A stretch of 64,000 nt of DNA from positions 124,001 to 188,000 of the forward strand of contig CBDDXD010000003.1 of NCBI GenBank assembly GCA_965235415.1, given 5' to 3'. The DNA is from Fontibacterium subtropicum (GTDB lineage Bacteria > Pseudomonadota > Alphaproteobacteria > Pelagibacterales > Pelagibacteraceae). The position numbers and the translations under genes were made by a program. The notes under the pieces are model-generated. The model had not been told where the DNA came from. It saw nothing but the letters and a program-made list of their open reading frames with translations, and did not search any database. Below are positions 36,716-46,015 of this stretch, piece by piece (within the stretch, counting starts at the first letter, position 1; each line of letters opens with the position of its first letter).

Positions 36716-38014
36716 ATGAGTTCAGAAAATAAAATTAATAAAAAACCTATTGAAGAATTTTTTAATTCTAATTTAAAAAATTCAGATCCAGATCTATACA
36801 ATTCAATTCAAAAAGAATTTTCACGTCAACAAAATCATATTGAACTAATTGCTTCTGAAAATATTGTTTCAAGAGCAGTTTTAGAAGCACAAGGATCGGT
36901 ATTAACAAATAAATATGCTGAAGGTTATAGTGGTAAAAGATATTATGGGGGTTGCGAATTTGTTGATATTGCAGAAGACTTAGCCATAGAGAGAGTTAAA
37001 AAACTATTTAATTGTAATTTTGCAAACGTTCAGCCTCATTCAGGCGCACAAGCTAATGCTGCTGTATTTTTAGCTTTAATAAAACCAGGTGATACCATTT
37101 TAGGAATGGGTATTGATCAAGGAGGTCATCTAACGCACGGTGCAGCACCAGCAATGTCTGGAAAATGGTTTAATGCAATTGCTTATGGAGTTAGAAAAGA
37201 TAACGGCTTAATTGATTATGATGCAGTTAAAGATTTAGCAGTTAAACATAAGCCAAAATTAATCATCGCAGGAGGTAGCGCTTATTCTAGAATAATCGAT
37301 TTTAAAATTTTTAAAGATATTGCAAAACAAGTAGGCGCTTACTTGTTGGTTGATATGGCGCATTTTTCAGGTTTAGTAGCTGGAGGAGTTTATCCAAATC
37401 CAATTGAATATGCAGATGTAGTTACTTCAACGACCCATAAAGTTTTAAGAGGACCAAGAGGTGGATTAATTCTTACGAATAATGAAGAATTAGCAAAAAA
37501 AATAAATTCTGCTGTTTTTCCTGGACTGCAAGGAGGACCATTAATGCACGTGATAGCAGCTAAAGCTGTTTGTTTTAAAGAAGCTTTATCAAATGATTTT
37601 AAATCTTATACAAAATCTGTTGTAGCAAATGCAAAAATACTTTCAGAAACATTAAAAAATTTAGGTTATACAATTTTCTCAGGCGGTACAGATACGCACT
37701 TAATTCTTATCGATTTAAGACCCTTCAAATTAACCGGAAAAGATGCCTCAGACTCTTTAGGTAGAGCCAATATCACATGTAATAAGAACGGGATTCCTTA
37801 CGATGATCAAAAACCATGGATTACTTCAGGCATAAGACTTGGAACGCCAGCATGTACTACAAGGGGATTTTCTTTAAATGAATTTAAAACTGTAGGAATT
37901 TTAATTGATCAAGTTTTAAAAGGGTTAATTAATAAGAATAGTGATAAAATAGAAAAAGAAGTTCAAGAAAAAGTAAAAAGTTTGTGCGCATCTTTTCCAA
38001 TTTATAACTTTTAA
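36716..38014 (+). CDS. glyA: Serine hydroxymethyltransferase
   Basis: Interconverts serine and glycine and supplies C1 units to folate. The 432-residue PLP enzyme has IELIASENIVSRAVLEAQGS, YAEGYSGKRYYGGCEFVD, VDMAHFSGLVAGGVYPNP, and the PLP Lys242 in TTHKVLRGPRGG. Context: between rpiB and nrdR, upstream of the riboflavin genes. Confidence 0.97.
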   Translation: MSSENKINKKPIEEFFNSNLKNSDPDLYNSIQKEFSRQQNHIELIASENIVSRAVLEAQGSVLTNKYAEGYSGKRYYGGCEFVDIAEDLAIERVKKLFNCNFANVQPHSGAQANAAVFLALIKPGDTILGMGIDQGGHLTHGAAPAMSGKWFNAIAYGVRKDNGLIDYDAVKDLAVKHKPKLIIAGGSAYSRIIDFKIFKDIAKQVGAYLLVDMAHFSGLVAGGVYPNPIEYADVVTSTTHKVLRGPRGGLILTNNEELAKKINSAVFPGLQGGPLMHVIAAKAVCFKEALSNDFKSYTKSVVANAKILSETLKNLGYTIFSGGTDTHLILIDLRPFKLTGKDASDSLGRANITCNKNGIPYDDQKPWITSGIRLGTPACTTRGFSLNEFKTVGILIDQVLKGLINKNSDKIEKEVQEKVKSLCASFPIYNF

Positions 38015-38019
38015 TTTTT

Positions 38020-38478
38020 GTGATTTGTCCATTTTGTAAAGAAAAAGAAACTTCAGTTATTGATTCAAGACCCACTGAGGACGGAACTGTCATTAGAAGA
38101 AGAAGAGAGTGTAGTTGTAAGCAAAGATTTACAACATTTGAAAGAGTTCAATTAAGAGAATTAATTGTTGTTAAAAAAAATGGAAGAAAGTCTGCATTTG
38201 ATAGGGAAAAATTGGCAAAATCTATTAATATTGCGTTAAGAAAAAGACCAGTTGATAGCGACACTATAGAAAAATTTATTTCTAAAATTTATAGAAATTT
38301 AGAAGATTTGGGACAGGCGGAAATATTATCTAGTACAATCGGAAAATATGTAATGGAAGGTCTAAAAGAACTTGATCCTGTTGCCTATGTTCGCTTCGCT
38401 TCTGTATATACAAACTTTAAAGAGGCAAAAGATTTTGAGCAATTTGTAGACCAACTTAATGTTCCTTCAAAAAAATAA
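38020..38478 (+). CDS. nrdR: Transcriptional repressor NrdR
   Basis: ATP-cone repressor of ribonucleotide reductase genes. The 152-residue protein has the zinc ribbon CPFC at the start, SRPTEDGTVIRRRR, and FTTFERVQLREL, followed by the ATP-cone (VVKKNGRKSAFDREKLAKSI) and YVRFASVYTNFKEAKDFEQF. The second metal knuckle reads ECSCKQRF, a CxC rather than the usual CxxC, one residue short. The start is GTG at 38020. It overlaps ribD by 20 nt, the usual nrdR-rib linkage. Confidence 0.94.
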   Translation: MICPFCKEKETSVIDSRPTEDGTVIRRRRECSCKQRFTTFERVQLRELIVVKKNGRKSAFDREKLAKSINIALRKRPVDSDTIEKFISKIYRNLEDLGQAEILSSTIGKYVMEGLKELDPVAYVRFASVYTNFKEAKDFEQFVDQLNVPSKK

Positions 38479-39562
38479 TACTAAGTTTTTAAAGTCTTAT
38501 TTTATGAAGTTGGCTTTTAATTTAGCCAATATTCATAACAACATGACAGGTGTTAATCCTTCAGTGGGTTGTTTAGTATGTAAAAAAAATAAAATATTAT
38601 CTTATGGGGTAACCGGTATTGGAGGTAGTCCTCATGCTGAATATGCAGCTTTAGTTAATTTAAAAAAAAATAATAATTTAGATTGTTATGTTTCACTAGA
38701 ACCATGTCATCACCAAGGAAAAAATCCACCTTGTACAAAAGCTATTATTAATAAAAAAATAAAAAATTTATATTATTCCGAAACTGATGATGATCCTAGA
38801 GTTCAAGGCAAAGGTCTTGAGTTTTTACAAAATAAAAAAATAAAAATTAGGAAAATTGATAATATTTATAAAAATTGTTTTTATAAAACGTATAATGATT
38901 TTAATAAAAATTTTTTACCAAAAGTTTATGCAAAAATTGCAACATCAAAAAACTATTACTCCTTTATAAAAGGTAAACCTCAGATAACAAATACTTATTC
39001 AAAAAAATTAACGCATATTCTGCGTTCGGAAATAAATGCTATTTTAATTGGAGTGCATACACATAATAAAGATAATCCATTATTAAATTGTCGAATTAAC
39101 GGACTGGAGCAATTGAGTCCTGCGCGTTTTATAATAGACCCAAATCTTAAAATTAACAAAAATTCAAAATTAGTTTTATCTGCTAAAAAAATTAAGACTT
39201 ATATTTTTTATACAAATAAAAATAAAAATAAAATTAATTATCTAAAAAAAAAAAATATTTACTTAATATATTTACCTTTTGATAAAAAAAATGAACAAAA
39301 TTGCAAAGAAATCCTAGTTACCATTGGACTATTGGGTTACAAGAACGTGCTAATTGAAGGAGGCTATAACACGATTAGGAAATTTATTGATCATAATTTA
39401 ATAGACATTTTTTATTTTTTTAAAAATGATCAAACTATAAGTAAAAAAATGTCTCATTCTTTTAAAAATATTAATATGATTTTGTTAAAAAAATTTAAAA
39501 ATAAAAATAAATTTCACCAGATTTATTTAAAAAATAATAATTTAACTGTTTTTAAAAAATAA
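38459..39562 (+). CDS. ribD: Riboflavin biosynthesis deaminase/reductase RibD
   Basis: Bifunctional enzyme for the second and third steps of riboflavin synthesis. The N-terminal deaminase has the zinc site HAEYAAL and EPCHHQGKNPPCTKAI. The C-terminal reductase has LIGVHTHNKDNPLLNCR and LIEGGYNTIRKFID. At 367 residues the length is normal. The C-terminal half is extremely Lys/Asn-rich. Co-directional with ribE 7 nt downstream. Confidence 0.93.
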   Translation: MFLQKNNTKFLKSYFMKLAFNLANIHNNMTGVNPSVGCLVCKKNKILSYGVTGIGGSPHAEYAALVNLKKNNNLDCYVSLEPCHHQGKNPPCTKAIINKKIKNLYYSETDDDPRVQGKGLEFLQNKKIKIRKIDNIYKNCFYKTYNDFNKNFLPKVYAKIATSKNYYSFIKGKPQITNTYSKKLTHILRSEINAILIGVHTHNKDNPLLNCRINGLEQLSPARFIIDPNLKINKNSKLVLSAKKIKTYIFYTNKNKNKINYLKKKNIYLIYLPFDKKNEQNCKEILVTIGLLGYKNVLIEGGYNTIRKFIDHNLIDIFYFFKNDQTISKKMSHSFKNINMILLKKFKNKNKFHQIYLKNNNLTVFKK

Positions 39563-39569
39563 AAATTTT

Positions 39570-40163
39570 ATGTTTACTGGAATAATAAAAAATACAGGTG
39601 TAATTAAAGAACTTAAAAAAAAAAATAGTGGTTATTTTTTATCTATTATTTCTAATTTAAATTTTAATAAAAGGGATATTGGTACTTCTATTTCTTGCTC
39701 TGGCGTTTGTTTAACGTTAACCAAAATAAAAAAAAATAAGAAAAAAAATGAATTATTTTTTTATTTATCAAAACATACAATCTTAACATCTGCATTTAAG
39801 CACTTAAAATCAGGAGATATAATTAATTTAGAAAAATCAATGAAATATGGTGATGAGATAGCAGGTCATTTTGTTCAAGGACATGTTGATACTACAATCA
39901 AAGTTTTAAATATAAATTCTGACAATCCAAAATCATGGAATATTTTTTTTAATATTCCAAAGAAATTTAAAAAATTTTTAATTGAAAAGGGATCTATAGC
40001 AATTAACGGAATTTCTTTAACGATTGCTAAAATTTTTAATTATAAATTTAAAGTTGTGATCGTTCCTCATACACTTCAAAATACAAATTTATTAAAATTA
40101 AAAATCAATGATTATGTAAATGTTGAAATTGATTTAATAGCTAAAACCTTATTAAAAAAATAA
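39570..40163 (+). CDS. ribE: Riboflavin synthase, alpha subunit type
   Basis: Dismutates two lumazines into riboflavin. The 197-residue protein shows two lumazine-binding repeats: MFTGIIKNTGVIKEL with GTSISCSGVCLTLTK, then GDEIAGHFVQGHVDTT with GSIAINGISLTIAK. It lies between ribD and ribBA. Confidence 0.94.
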   Translation: MFTGIIKNTGVIKELKKKNSGYFLSIISNLNFNKRDIGTSISCSGVCLTLTKIKKNKKKNELFFYLSKHTILTSAFKHLKSGDIINLEKSMKYGDEIAGHFVQGHVDTTIKVLNINSDNPKSWNIFFNIPKKFKKFLIEKGSIAINGISLTIAKIFNYKFKVVIVPHTLQNTNLLKLKINDYVNVEIDLIAKTLLKK

Positions 40164-40165
40164 AT

Positions 40166-41221
40166 ATGTTTTCTTCAATAAAAAAAATTATTCAAGATGC
40201 AAAAAAAGGAAAAATTTTTATTTTAGTAGACGATAAAAATAGAGAAAATGAAGGGGATCTTGTTATTCCCGCATCTAAGATTGACCATAAAAAAATCAAT
40301 TTTATGGCAACACATGGTAGAGGTTTGATTTGTTTAGCTATCGATAAAAATAAAGCTAAAGCTCTTAACTTATCACTCATGCCAAGCAGAAATTCTTCTA
40401 GATTACAAACCGCCTTTACTATTTCTATAGAAGCGAGAAAAGGTGTCACAACAGGGATATCTGCAAAGGACAGGGCTCATACAATCAGAACTGCAATTAA
40501 AAAAAATGTTACTGCTAAAGATATATCAACGCCAGGACATATTTTTCCACTAATTGCGAAAGATGGAGGTGTTCTCGAAAGAGCTGGTCACACTGAAGCA
40601 TCCGTTGACATAGCAAAACTTTCTGGTTGCGGTCCAAGCGGTGTTATTTGCGAAATAATGAATACTGATGGTTCAATGGCGAAAGGGAAGAACTTAATTA
40701 ATTATGCCAAAAAATTTAATTTAAATATCGCAAGAATTGAAGATTTAATTGCTTACAGATTAAAAAAAGAAAGTTTAATAAAACTTAAAAGAATTGAACA
40801 AGTTAAGATTGGAAAAAATGATGTGTATCAAGTTAAAATTTATGAGAATAAATTAGATGGGAAAGAGCATATTGCCCTAGTCAAAACTCATGATAAAAAA
40901 ATAGTACCAAGAGTTAGAGTAATATCTTCAAATATTGTAACAAGTTTTTTATCGAAAAATAAAGAAAATCTATCTATTAATAAAACACTTCATTATTATA
41001 AAAAATATAAGAATTGTATTTTGATTATTATTAGAGATGAAATAATTAAAAATAATCTAGATAATAAAAAAGAAAGTAGTTTAAGAAATTACGGTATTGG
41101 CGCTCAAATTTTGAGAAGTTTAAATATAAAAAAAATGATTTTAATATCTAAATCAAAGAAAAATATTATAGGCCTGGATGGCTTTGGTTTAAAAATTGTT
41201 AAACAGGAATTTATTAAATGA
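40166..41221 (+). CDS. ribB: 3,4-dihydroxy-2-butanone-4-phosphate synthase with degenerate GTP cyclohydrolase II domain
   Basis: The first 200 residues are a complete DHBP synthase: DDKNRENEGDLVIPA, MATHGRGLICLA, and GHTEASVDIAKLSGCGPSGVICEIM. This half turns ribulose-5-phosphate into the C4 precursor of lumazine. The C-terminal 150 residues follow the RibA fold (VKIYENKLDGKEHIALVK, LRNYGIGAQILRSLNIKK) but lack the zinc-binding cysteines of active GTP cyclohydrolase II (SECLTGDVFGSxRCDCG is replaced by SSNIVTSFLSKNKENL). The second domain should therefore be inactive, and a separate RibA is expected elsewhere. It overlaps ribH by 4 nt. Confidence 0.92.
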   Translation: MFSSIKKIIQDAKKGKIFILVDDKNRENEGDLVIPASKIDHKKINFMATHGRGLICLAIDKNKAKALNLSLMPSRNSSRLQTAFTISIEARKGVTTGISAKDRAHTIRTAIKKNVTAKDISTPGHIFPLIAKDGGVLERAGHTEASVDIAKLSGCGPSGVICEIMNTDGSMAKGKNLINYAKKFNLNIARIEDLIAYRLKKESLIKLKRIEQVKIGKNDVYQVKIYENKLDGKEHIALVKTHDKKIVPRVRVISSNIVTSFLSKNKENLSINKTLHYYKKYKNCILIIIRDEIIKNNLDNKKESSLRNYGIGAQILRSLNIKKMILISKSKKNIIGLDGFGLKIVKQEFIK

Positions 41222-41640
41222 AGAAAAAAATACTAATAGTTAGTTCATCCTTTTATAAAAATTTAGAAAAAAAACTTTTAACTGGAGCTTTAAAAGAAAT
41301 AGATAAAAAATTATTTGATGTTAATCTTTTTTCAGTTTCTGGAGCCTACGAGATACCCCAATTATTAAATATTTTATTAAAAAATAGAAATTATGCTTTT
41401 TGTGTAGCTCTTGGATGTATTATTAAAGGTGAAACCCCGCATTTTGACATAATCAGTCAGTCTGTATCAGATAAATTATTAGAAATTTCAATAAAGTATA
41501 ATGTTCCAGTTGCTAATGGGGTATTAAATTGTATCACTCCAAAACAAGCTGAAGTTAGATGTAATCCTAAATTAAAAAACAAAGGTGGAGAGGCTGTACT
41601 TGCTGCATTAAGTGTTTATAATTCTATTTATAAACGTTAA
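41218..41640 (+). CDS. ribH: 6,7-dimethyl-8-ribityllumazine synthase
   Basis: Penultimate riboflavin enzyme. The 140-residue protein has SGAYEIPQLLNILL, the phosphate-binding ALGCIIKGETPHFDIISQSVSDKL, and NGVLNCITPKQAEVR near the end, where the usual sequence is GVLTxxxxxQAxxR. It overlaps ribBA by 4 nt and nusB by one base (TAATG). Confidence 0.94.
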   Translation: MKKKILIVSSSFYKNLEKKLLTGALKEIDKKLFDVNLFSVSGAYEIPQLLNILLKNRNYAFCVALGCIIKGETPHFDIISQSVSDKLLEISIKYNVPVANGVLNCITPKQAEVRCNPKLKNKGGEAVLAALSVYNSIYKR

Positions 41641-42020
41641 TGACTAACGTTAAAAACAATTCAAGATTAATAATAGTACAACTTTTATACAGTTATTATT
41701 TAAATCAAGAAAAATTATTATTCGATTTTAAAAATCCTTATAAAAGATTCATCAAAAAAATCTGTAATGGTGTTATTGAAAATAATTTAGTATTAGAGGA
41801 AAAGTTAATAAATTTTTTAGATAAAAAATTTGATCTTAAAAACTTTGAAATAATATTTTCTATTATTTTAAAATCTGCAATTTATGAGATTTTTATTTAT
41901 AAAAAGACACCTTTTAAAGTCGTGATTGATGAGTATTTAAAAATTACCAAAATGTTTCTTAACGATAAGCAAAAAAACATTATTAATGCAGTTCTCGATA
42001 AAATTGCAAAAAGCGCTTAA
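41640..42020 (+). CDS. nusB: Transcription antitermination protein NusB
   Basis: RNA-binding factor for rRNA antitermination. The 126-residue helical protein has SRLIIVQLLYSYYLNQ, SAIYEIFIYKKTPFKVVIDEYLKITKMF, and INAVLDKIAK. Its position right after ribH is the common proteobacterial arrangement. thiL, which often follows, is not here. Confidence 0.9.
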   Translation: MTNVKNNSRLIIVQLLYSYYLNQEKLLFDFKNPYKRFIKKICNGVIENNLVLEEKLINFLDKKFDLKNFEIIFSIILKSAIYEIFIYKKTPFKVVIDEYLKITKMFLNDKQKNIINAVLDKIAKSA

Positions 42021-42134
42021 TTTCTTAAATTATTTCATTTAATTCAAACACTCTTTAATAAAAAGGGTTGATTTTATTAATGTAATTTGGCATTTACATG
42101 GTTCTCGTTAACCTAACTAACTAAAAGTCTATTT

Positions 42135-44240
42135 ATGCTTCTTGATCCAAGTTTTGTTTTAAATTTAGTAATTCTTTCTGGAATTTTATCAATTGTTTTT
42201 GCTTTTGTTACTGGCAAACAAATTTTATCTGCAAGTTCAGGTAATGCAAGAATGCAGGAAATCGCAGGTGCAATTCAAATTGGAGCCAGAGCATATTTAA
42301 ATCGACAATATAAAACCATAGCAATAGTAGGAGTAGTAGTTCTTATTGCTGTAATTTATTTATTTAGTGCTTGGGTTGGACTTGGTTATTTTATAGGTGC
42401 TTTTTTATCAGGAATAGCAGGTTACGCTGGAATGTTAATTTCAGTTCAAGCAAACGTTAGAACCGCTGAAGCATCAAGAAAAAGTTTAGCAGAAGGTTTA
42501 AGAATATCTTTTAAATCAGGAGCACTAACTGGAATGTTGGTAGCTGGTTTAGCTTTGCTTGCTATCGCTGTTTATTATTTAATACTTTTAGAATTAAAAA
42601 TTAATGAAAGAGAAATTTCAAATGCTCTTGTTGCATTAGGATTTGGTGCTTCATTAATTTCAATTTTTGCAAGATTAGGTGGAGGAATTTTTACAAAAGG
42701 TGCGGATGTTGGAGCTGACTTAGTTGGAAAAGTTGAAGCTGGAATTCCGGAAGATGATCCTAGAAATCCTGCTGTGATTGCAGATAACGTTGGAGATAAC
42801 GTTGGAGATTGCGCTGGAATGGCTGCCGATTTATTTGAAACTTATGCAGTTACAATTGTTGCAACAATGGTTTTAGCTTCAATATTTTTCTCTGGAAATT
42901 TAAACATGTTAATTTATCCGCTAGCAATTGCGGGTAGTTGTTTAATTACCTCTATTATTGGAACTTATTTTGTAAGATTAGGTGCTAAAAAAAGTATTAT
43001 GGGCGCTTTGTATAAAGGCTTCATAGTATCTGCAATTTTATCTTTAGCTATTTTATACCCAGTGACTGAACATGTTGTTGGATTTACTAAAGTATATAAA
43101 GTAGGAACTCTAAGTTTTACAGGACTTAAATTATATTATTGTGGAGTTATTGGTCTTGTTATTACTGGATTATTAATTTGGGTTACAGAATACTACACGA
43201 GTACAGCTTATAATCCTGTTAAGTCTATTGCTAAATCTTCAACGACTGGACATGGAACAAACGTTATTCAAGGTTTGGCTATATCTATGGAGGCAACAGC
43301 AATACCAGCTTTAATTATTGTTGCAGGAATTTTATCAACTTATTTAATTGCTGGATTGTACGGAATTGCAATTGCAGTTACTACAATGTTAGCATTAACA
43401 GGAATGGTAGTTGCTTTAGATGCATATGGACCGGTGACAGATAATGCAGGTGGAATAGCGCAAATGAGTAACTTACCTTCAAGTGTTAGAAAAGTTACTG
43501 ACGCTCTTGATGCAGTTGGAAATACTACAAAAGCTATTACAAAAGGATATGCGATTGGTTCTGCAGGACTTGGAGCTTTAGTTTTATTTGCTGCTTATAC
43601 AGAAGACATTAAACATTTTGCTAAAACACCAGGATCAGCACTAAAAGGAATTGTGGTAAATTTTGATTTATCAAATCCTTATGTTGTTATTGGTTTGTTA
43701 ATTGGAGGTTTACTTCCTTATCTATTTGCTTCTATGGGAATGCAAGCAGTAGGTAGAGCAGGCGGAGCTGTGGTTATTGAAGTTAGAAGACAGTTTAAGA
43801 AATGGCCTGGAATTATGAGGAACAAACAAAAACCAGACTATAGAAACGCTGTAGATATTTTAACCAAAGCTGCAATTAAAGAAATGATCATTCCTTCTTT
43901 ATTGCCAGTTTTATCTCCAATAGTTCTTTACGTAATAATTTATTATATAGCAGGAACTTCTTCAGCATTATCTGCTTTAGGTGCAATGTTATTAGGTGTT
44001 ATCGTTACTGGATTTTTCTTAGCAGTATCAATGACAGCAGGTGGCGGCGCATGGGATAATGCTAAAAAATATATTGAAGATGGTCATCATGGCGGAAAAG
44101 GCTCTGATGCACATAAAGCAGCGGTAACAGGAGATACAGTTGGTGATCCTTATAAAGATACGGCAGGACCGGCTGTTAACCCAATGATTAAGATTACAAA
44201 TATTGTAGCTTTATTATTGCTTGCGATTATTGCTCATTAG
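42135..44240 (+). CDS. hppA: Membrane-bound H+-translocating pyrophosphatase
   Basis: Pumps protons while hydrolysing pyrophosphate, conserving energy from biosynthetic PPi. The 701-residue protein has about 16 membrane helices and the substrate-site motifs KGADVGADLVGKVEAGIPEDDPRNPAVIADNVGDNVGD (positions about 195-232) and VTGDTVGDPYKDTAGPAVNP near the end. GNTTKAITKGYAIGSAG carries Lys466, the residue that marks the K+-independent subclass. A 114-nt gap separates it from nusB, so it probably has its own promoter. Its end overlaps convergent bamE by 14 nt. Confidence 0.97.
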   Translation: MLLDPSFVLNLVILSGILSIVFAFVTGKQILSASSGNARMQEIAGAIQIGARAYLNRQYKTIAIVGVVVLIAVIYLFSAWVGLGYFIGAFLSGIAGYAGMLISVQANVRTAEASRKSLAEGLRISFKSGALTGMLVAGLALLAIAVYYLILLELKINEREISNALVALGFGASLISIFARLGGGIFTKGADVGADLVGKVEAGIPEDDPRNPAVIADNVGDNVGDCAGMAADLFETYAVTIVATMVLASIFFSGNLNMLIYPLAIAGSCLITSIIGTYFVRLGAKKSIMGALYKGFIVSAILSLAILYPVTEHVVGFTKVYKVGTLSFTGLKLYYCGVIGLVITGLLIWVTEYYTSTAYNPVKSIAKSSTTGHGTNVIQGLAISMEATAIPALIIVAGILSTYLIAGLYGIAIAVTTMLALTGMVVALDAYGPVTDNAGGIAQMSNLPSSVRKVTDALDAVGNTTKAITKGYAIGSAGLGALVLFAAYTEDIKHFAKTPGSALKGIVVNFDLSNPYVVIGLLIGGLLPYLFASMGMQAVGRAGGAVVIEVRRQFKKWPGIMRNKQKPDYRNAVDILTKAAIKEMIIPSLLPVLSPIVLYVIIYYIAGTSSALSALGAMLLGVIVTGFFLAVSMTAGGGAWDNAKKYIEDGHHGGKGSDAHKAAVTGDTVGDPYKDTAGPAVNPMIKITNIVALLLLAIIAH

Positions 44241-44676
44241 CTTTACCAAAGTTTTTAGCTCGTTGTCTCATACTGGCTAAAAAACTTGATAAGAAGCTAG
44301 AATCTTTACCAAGACTGATGGTTGAAGATTCATCAAAGGGGTTTTTGCTTAATGTATTTTTATCTAAGAAAGTAATTTTTTTTAGAATACCTAAATCATC
44401 AAACTCTAATCTCAACGTATTGTTGTCGGTAATTACTTTTGTTCCGTACTTATTTCTTGTTTGATGAACCTCATGGTAAAACCAAATATTATTATTAGTT
44501 ATTCCTATATTTTGTGGCGGACCTATAAGATTTAATACATCATTGGTATTGGTGACATTTTCTTGAAGAGATTCCGATTTAATTTTTAAATTATCGATAC
44601 CGTGCAATTCATCGATGGTTGTGCAGCTAAATATAAAAAAAAATATTAGGATATATTTATAGAAATAAATTCTCAT
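44227..44676 (-). CDS. BamE/SmpA-type outer membrane lipoprotein
   Basis: A 149-residue lipoprotein. The lipobox FIFSC places the lipidated cysteine at residue 18. The SmpA/OmlA domain follows with TNTNDVLNLIGPPQNIGITNNNIWFYHE and RLEFDDLGILKKITFLD. BamE is part of the beta-barrel assembly complex. The alphaproteobacterial form has a longer C-terminal tail, as here. Confidence 0.86.
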   Translation of the reverse strand: MRIYFYKYILIFFFIFSCTTIDELHGIDNLKIKSESLQENVTNTNDVLNLIGPPQNIGITNNNIWFYHEVHQTRNKYGTKVITDNNTLRLEFDDLGILKKITFLDKNTLSKNPFDESSTISLGKDSSFLSSFLASMRQRAKNFGKANEQ

Positions 44677-44764
44677 TTGTTAAAAAACACTATCATATAA
44701 ATATAAAATTTTGCTATCTAATCAACGATTATTAACTAGGTTGATTTATTAGCCTTAAATGATA

Positions 44765-44792
44765 TTGAGTGTCCTAATTTTTAAACTATTAT
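44765..44792 (+). promoter_or_regulatory. Possible rpmF-plsX promoter
   Basis: TTGAGT (44765-44770) and TATTAT (44787-44792) with a 16-nt spacer, ending 9 nt before the rpmF ATG. The 5' leader would be only a few bases. Confidence 0.35.
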
Positions 44793-44801
44793 ATTATTCA
44801 A

Positions 44802-44981
44802 ATGGCAGTACCAAAGCGTAAAACATCTAAATCAAGAAGAAATTACAGAAGATCACATCACGCTGTTTCTTTTGCAAATGTTATTGAAGATAAAAAAAGT
44901 GGTGAATATAGACTTCCGCATCATGTAGATGAAAAGACCGGAATGTATAATGGTAAACAAATATTTAAGCCTAAAGCTTAA
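44802..44981 (+). CDS. rpmF: 50S ribosomal protein L32
   Basis: A 59-residue protein: AVPKRKTSKSRRNYRRSHH start, LPHHVDEKTGMYNGKQ at the end, both typical of proteobacterial L32. It sits 25 nt before plsX, the widely conserved rpmF-plsX order. No zinc cysteines are present. Confidence 0.95.
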   Translation: MAVPKRKTSKSRRNYRRSHHAVSFANVIEDKKSGEYRLPHHVDEKTGMYNGKQIFKPKA

Positions 44982-45006
44982 TTCAAATAATTATCAATTT
45001 ATCTAA

Positions 45007-46005
45007 ATGAAATTTACAGTTGCAGTTGATGCAATGGGTGGTGATGAATCTCCTTCAAAAGTTATTAAAGGTTTAGATTTATTCTTACAAGGTAACCAAA
45101 ATTTAAAATTTTTAATTTTTGGTAATAGAGATTTAATAAATCCAATTTTAGAAAAATATCCTTTAGTTGGAACCTCAAGCACTATCGTTCACACCAATGA
45201 AAAAGTGTCTGATAATGAGTCTCCATTAGAAGCAGTTAAAAATGGAAAAAATTCCAGTATGTGGTTAGCGCTGACAGCCTTAAAAAATAAAAATGCTGAT
45301 ATTGCCATATCAGCTGGAAATACAGCTGCCTTATTGGTCATGTCTAGATTGATCCTAGAAACCATAAAAGGAATTGATAAACCTGCTTTAGCATCGATGT
45401 GGCCATCACATAAAGGACTAAGCGTTGTTTTAGATTTAGGAGCCAATATTGATTGTAGTATAAAAAATTTAGTAGATTTCTCTAAATTAGGTGCGGCTTT
45501 GTATAGAGCTGTGTTTAAAAAAGAAAAACCAACGGTTGCATTATTAAACATTGGAAGCGAAGACAGTAAAGGAAGTGATTTATTAAAGAAAAGTTTACAA
45601 GAATTAAGACAAATTAATACTGACAGTTTTATATTTAATGGTTTCATCGAAGGAAATCATATCAAAGATGGTAATGCAGACGTAATAGTTACTGATGGTT
45701 TTTCTGGAAACATTGCATTAAAAACCGCTGAAGGAACTGCAAAATATATTGCAGGTCTTGTTAAAGAAAAGTTTTTAAATTCATGGTATTCTAAATTTAT
45801 TTATTTATTGTCATTTAAAATTTTTAACAGCATTAAGAATGATTTAGATCCAAGAAAATATAATGGTGGAATATTTTTAGGACTAACATCACCGGTTGTA
45901 AAAAGTCATGGAAGTACAGATTATATTGGTTTTTATCACTCTATTAAATTGTGCTATGATATTTTAAATGGTAATTTGCAGGAACAAATACAAAAAAATT
46001 TATAA
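45007..46005 (+). CDS. plsX: Phosphate acyltransferase PlsX
   Basis: Makes acyl-phosphate from acyl-ACP for PlsY. The 332-residue protein has VAVDAMGGDESPSKVIKG at the start, the central SAGNTAALLVMSRL and GLSVVLDLGANIDCS, GSEDSKGSDLLKK, and VTDGFSGNIALKTAEG. In most proteobacteria fabH follows; here ihfA follows after 10 nt. Confidence 0.96.
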   Translation: MKFTVAVDAMGGDESPSKVIKGLDLFLQGNQNLKFLIFGNRDLINPILEKYPLVGTSSTIVHTNEKVSDNESPLEAVKNGKNSSMWLALTALKNKNADIAISAGNTAALLVMSRLILETIKGIDKPALASMWPSHKGLSVVLDLGANIDCSIKNLVDFSKLGAALYRAVFKKEKPTVALLNIGSEDSKGSDLLKKSLQELRQINTDSFIFNGFIEGNHIKDGNADVIVTDGFSGNIALKTAEGTAKYIAGLVKEKFLNSWYSKFIYLLSFKIFNSIKNDLDPRKYNGGIFLGLTSPVVKSHGSTDYIGFYHSIKLCYDILNGNLQEQIQKNL

Positions 46006-46015
46006 ATAAATATTT

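Noticed and set aside
38459..42020. FMN riboswitch controlling the rib genes
   Set aside because: The genes overlap or are a few bases apart from nrdR to nusB, leaving no room for one.
45189..45647. 152-codon open frame antisense to plsX
   Set aside because: No recognisable protein features and it lies wholly within a conserved gene.
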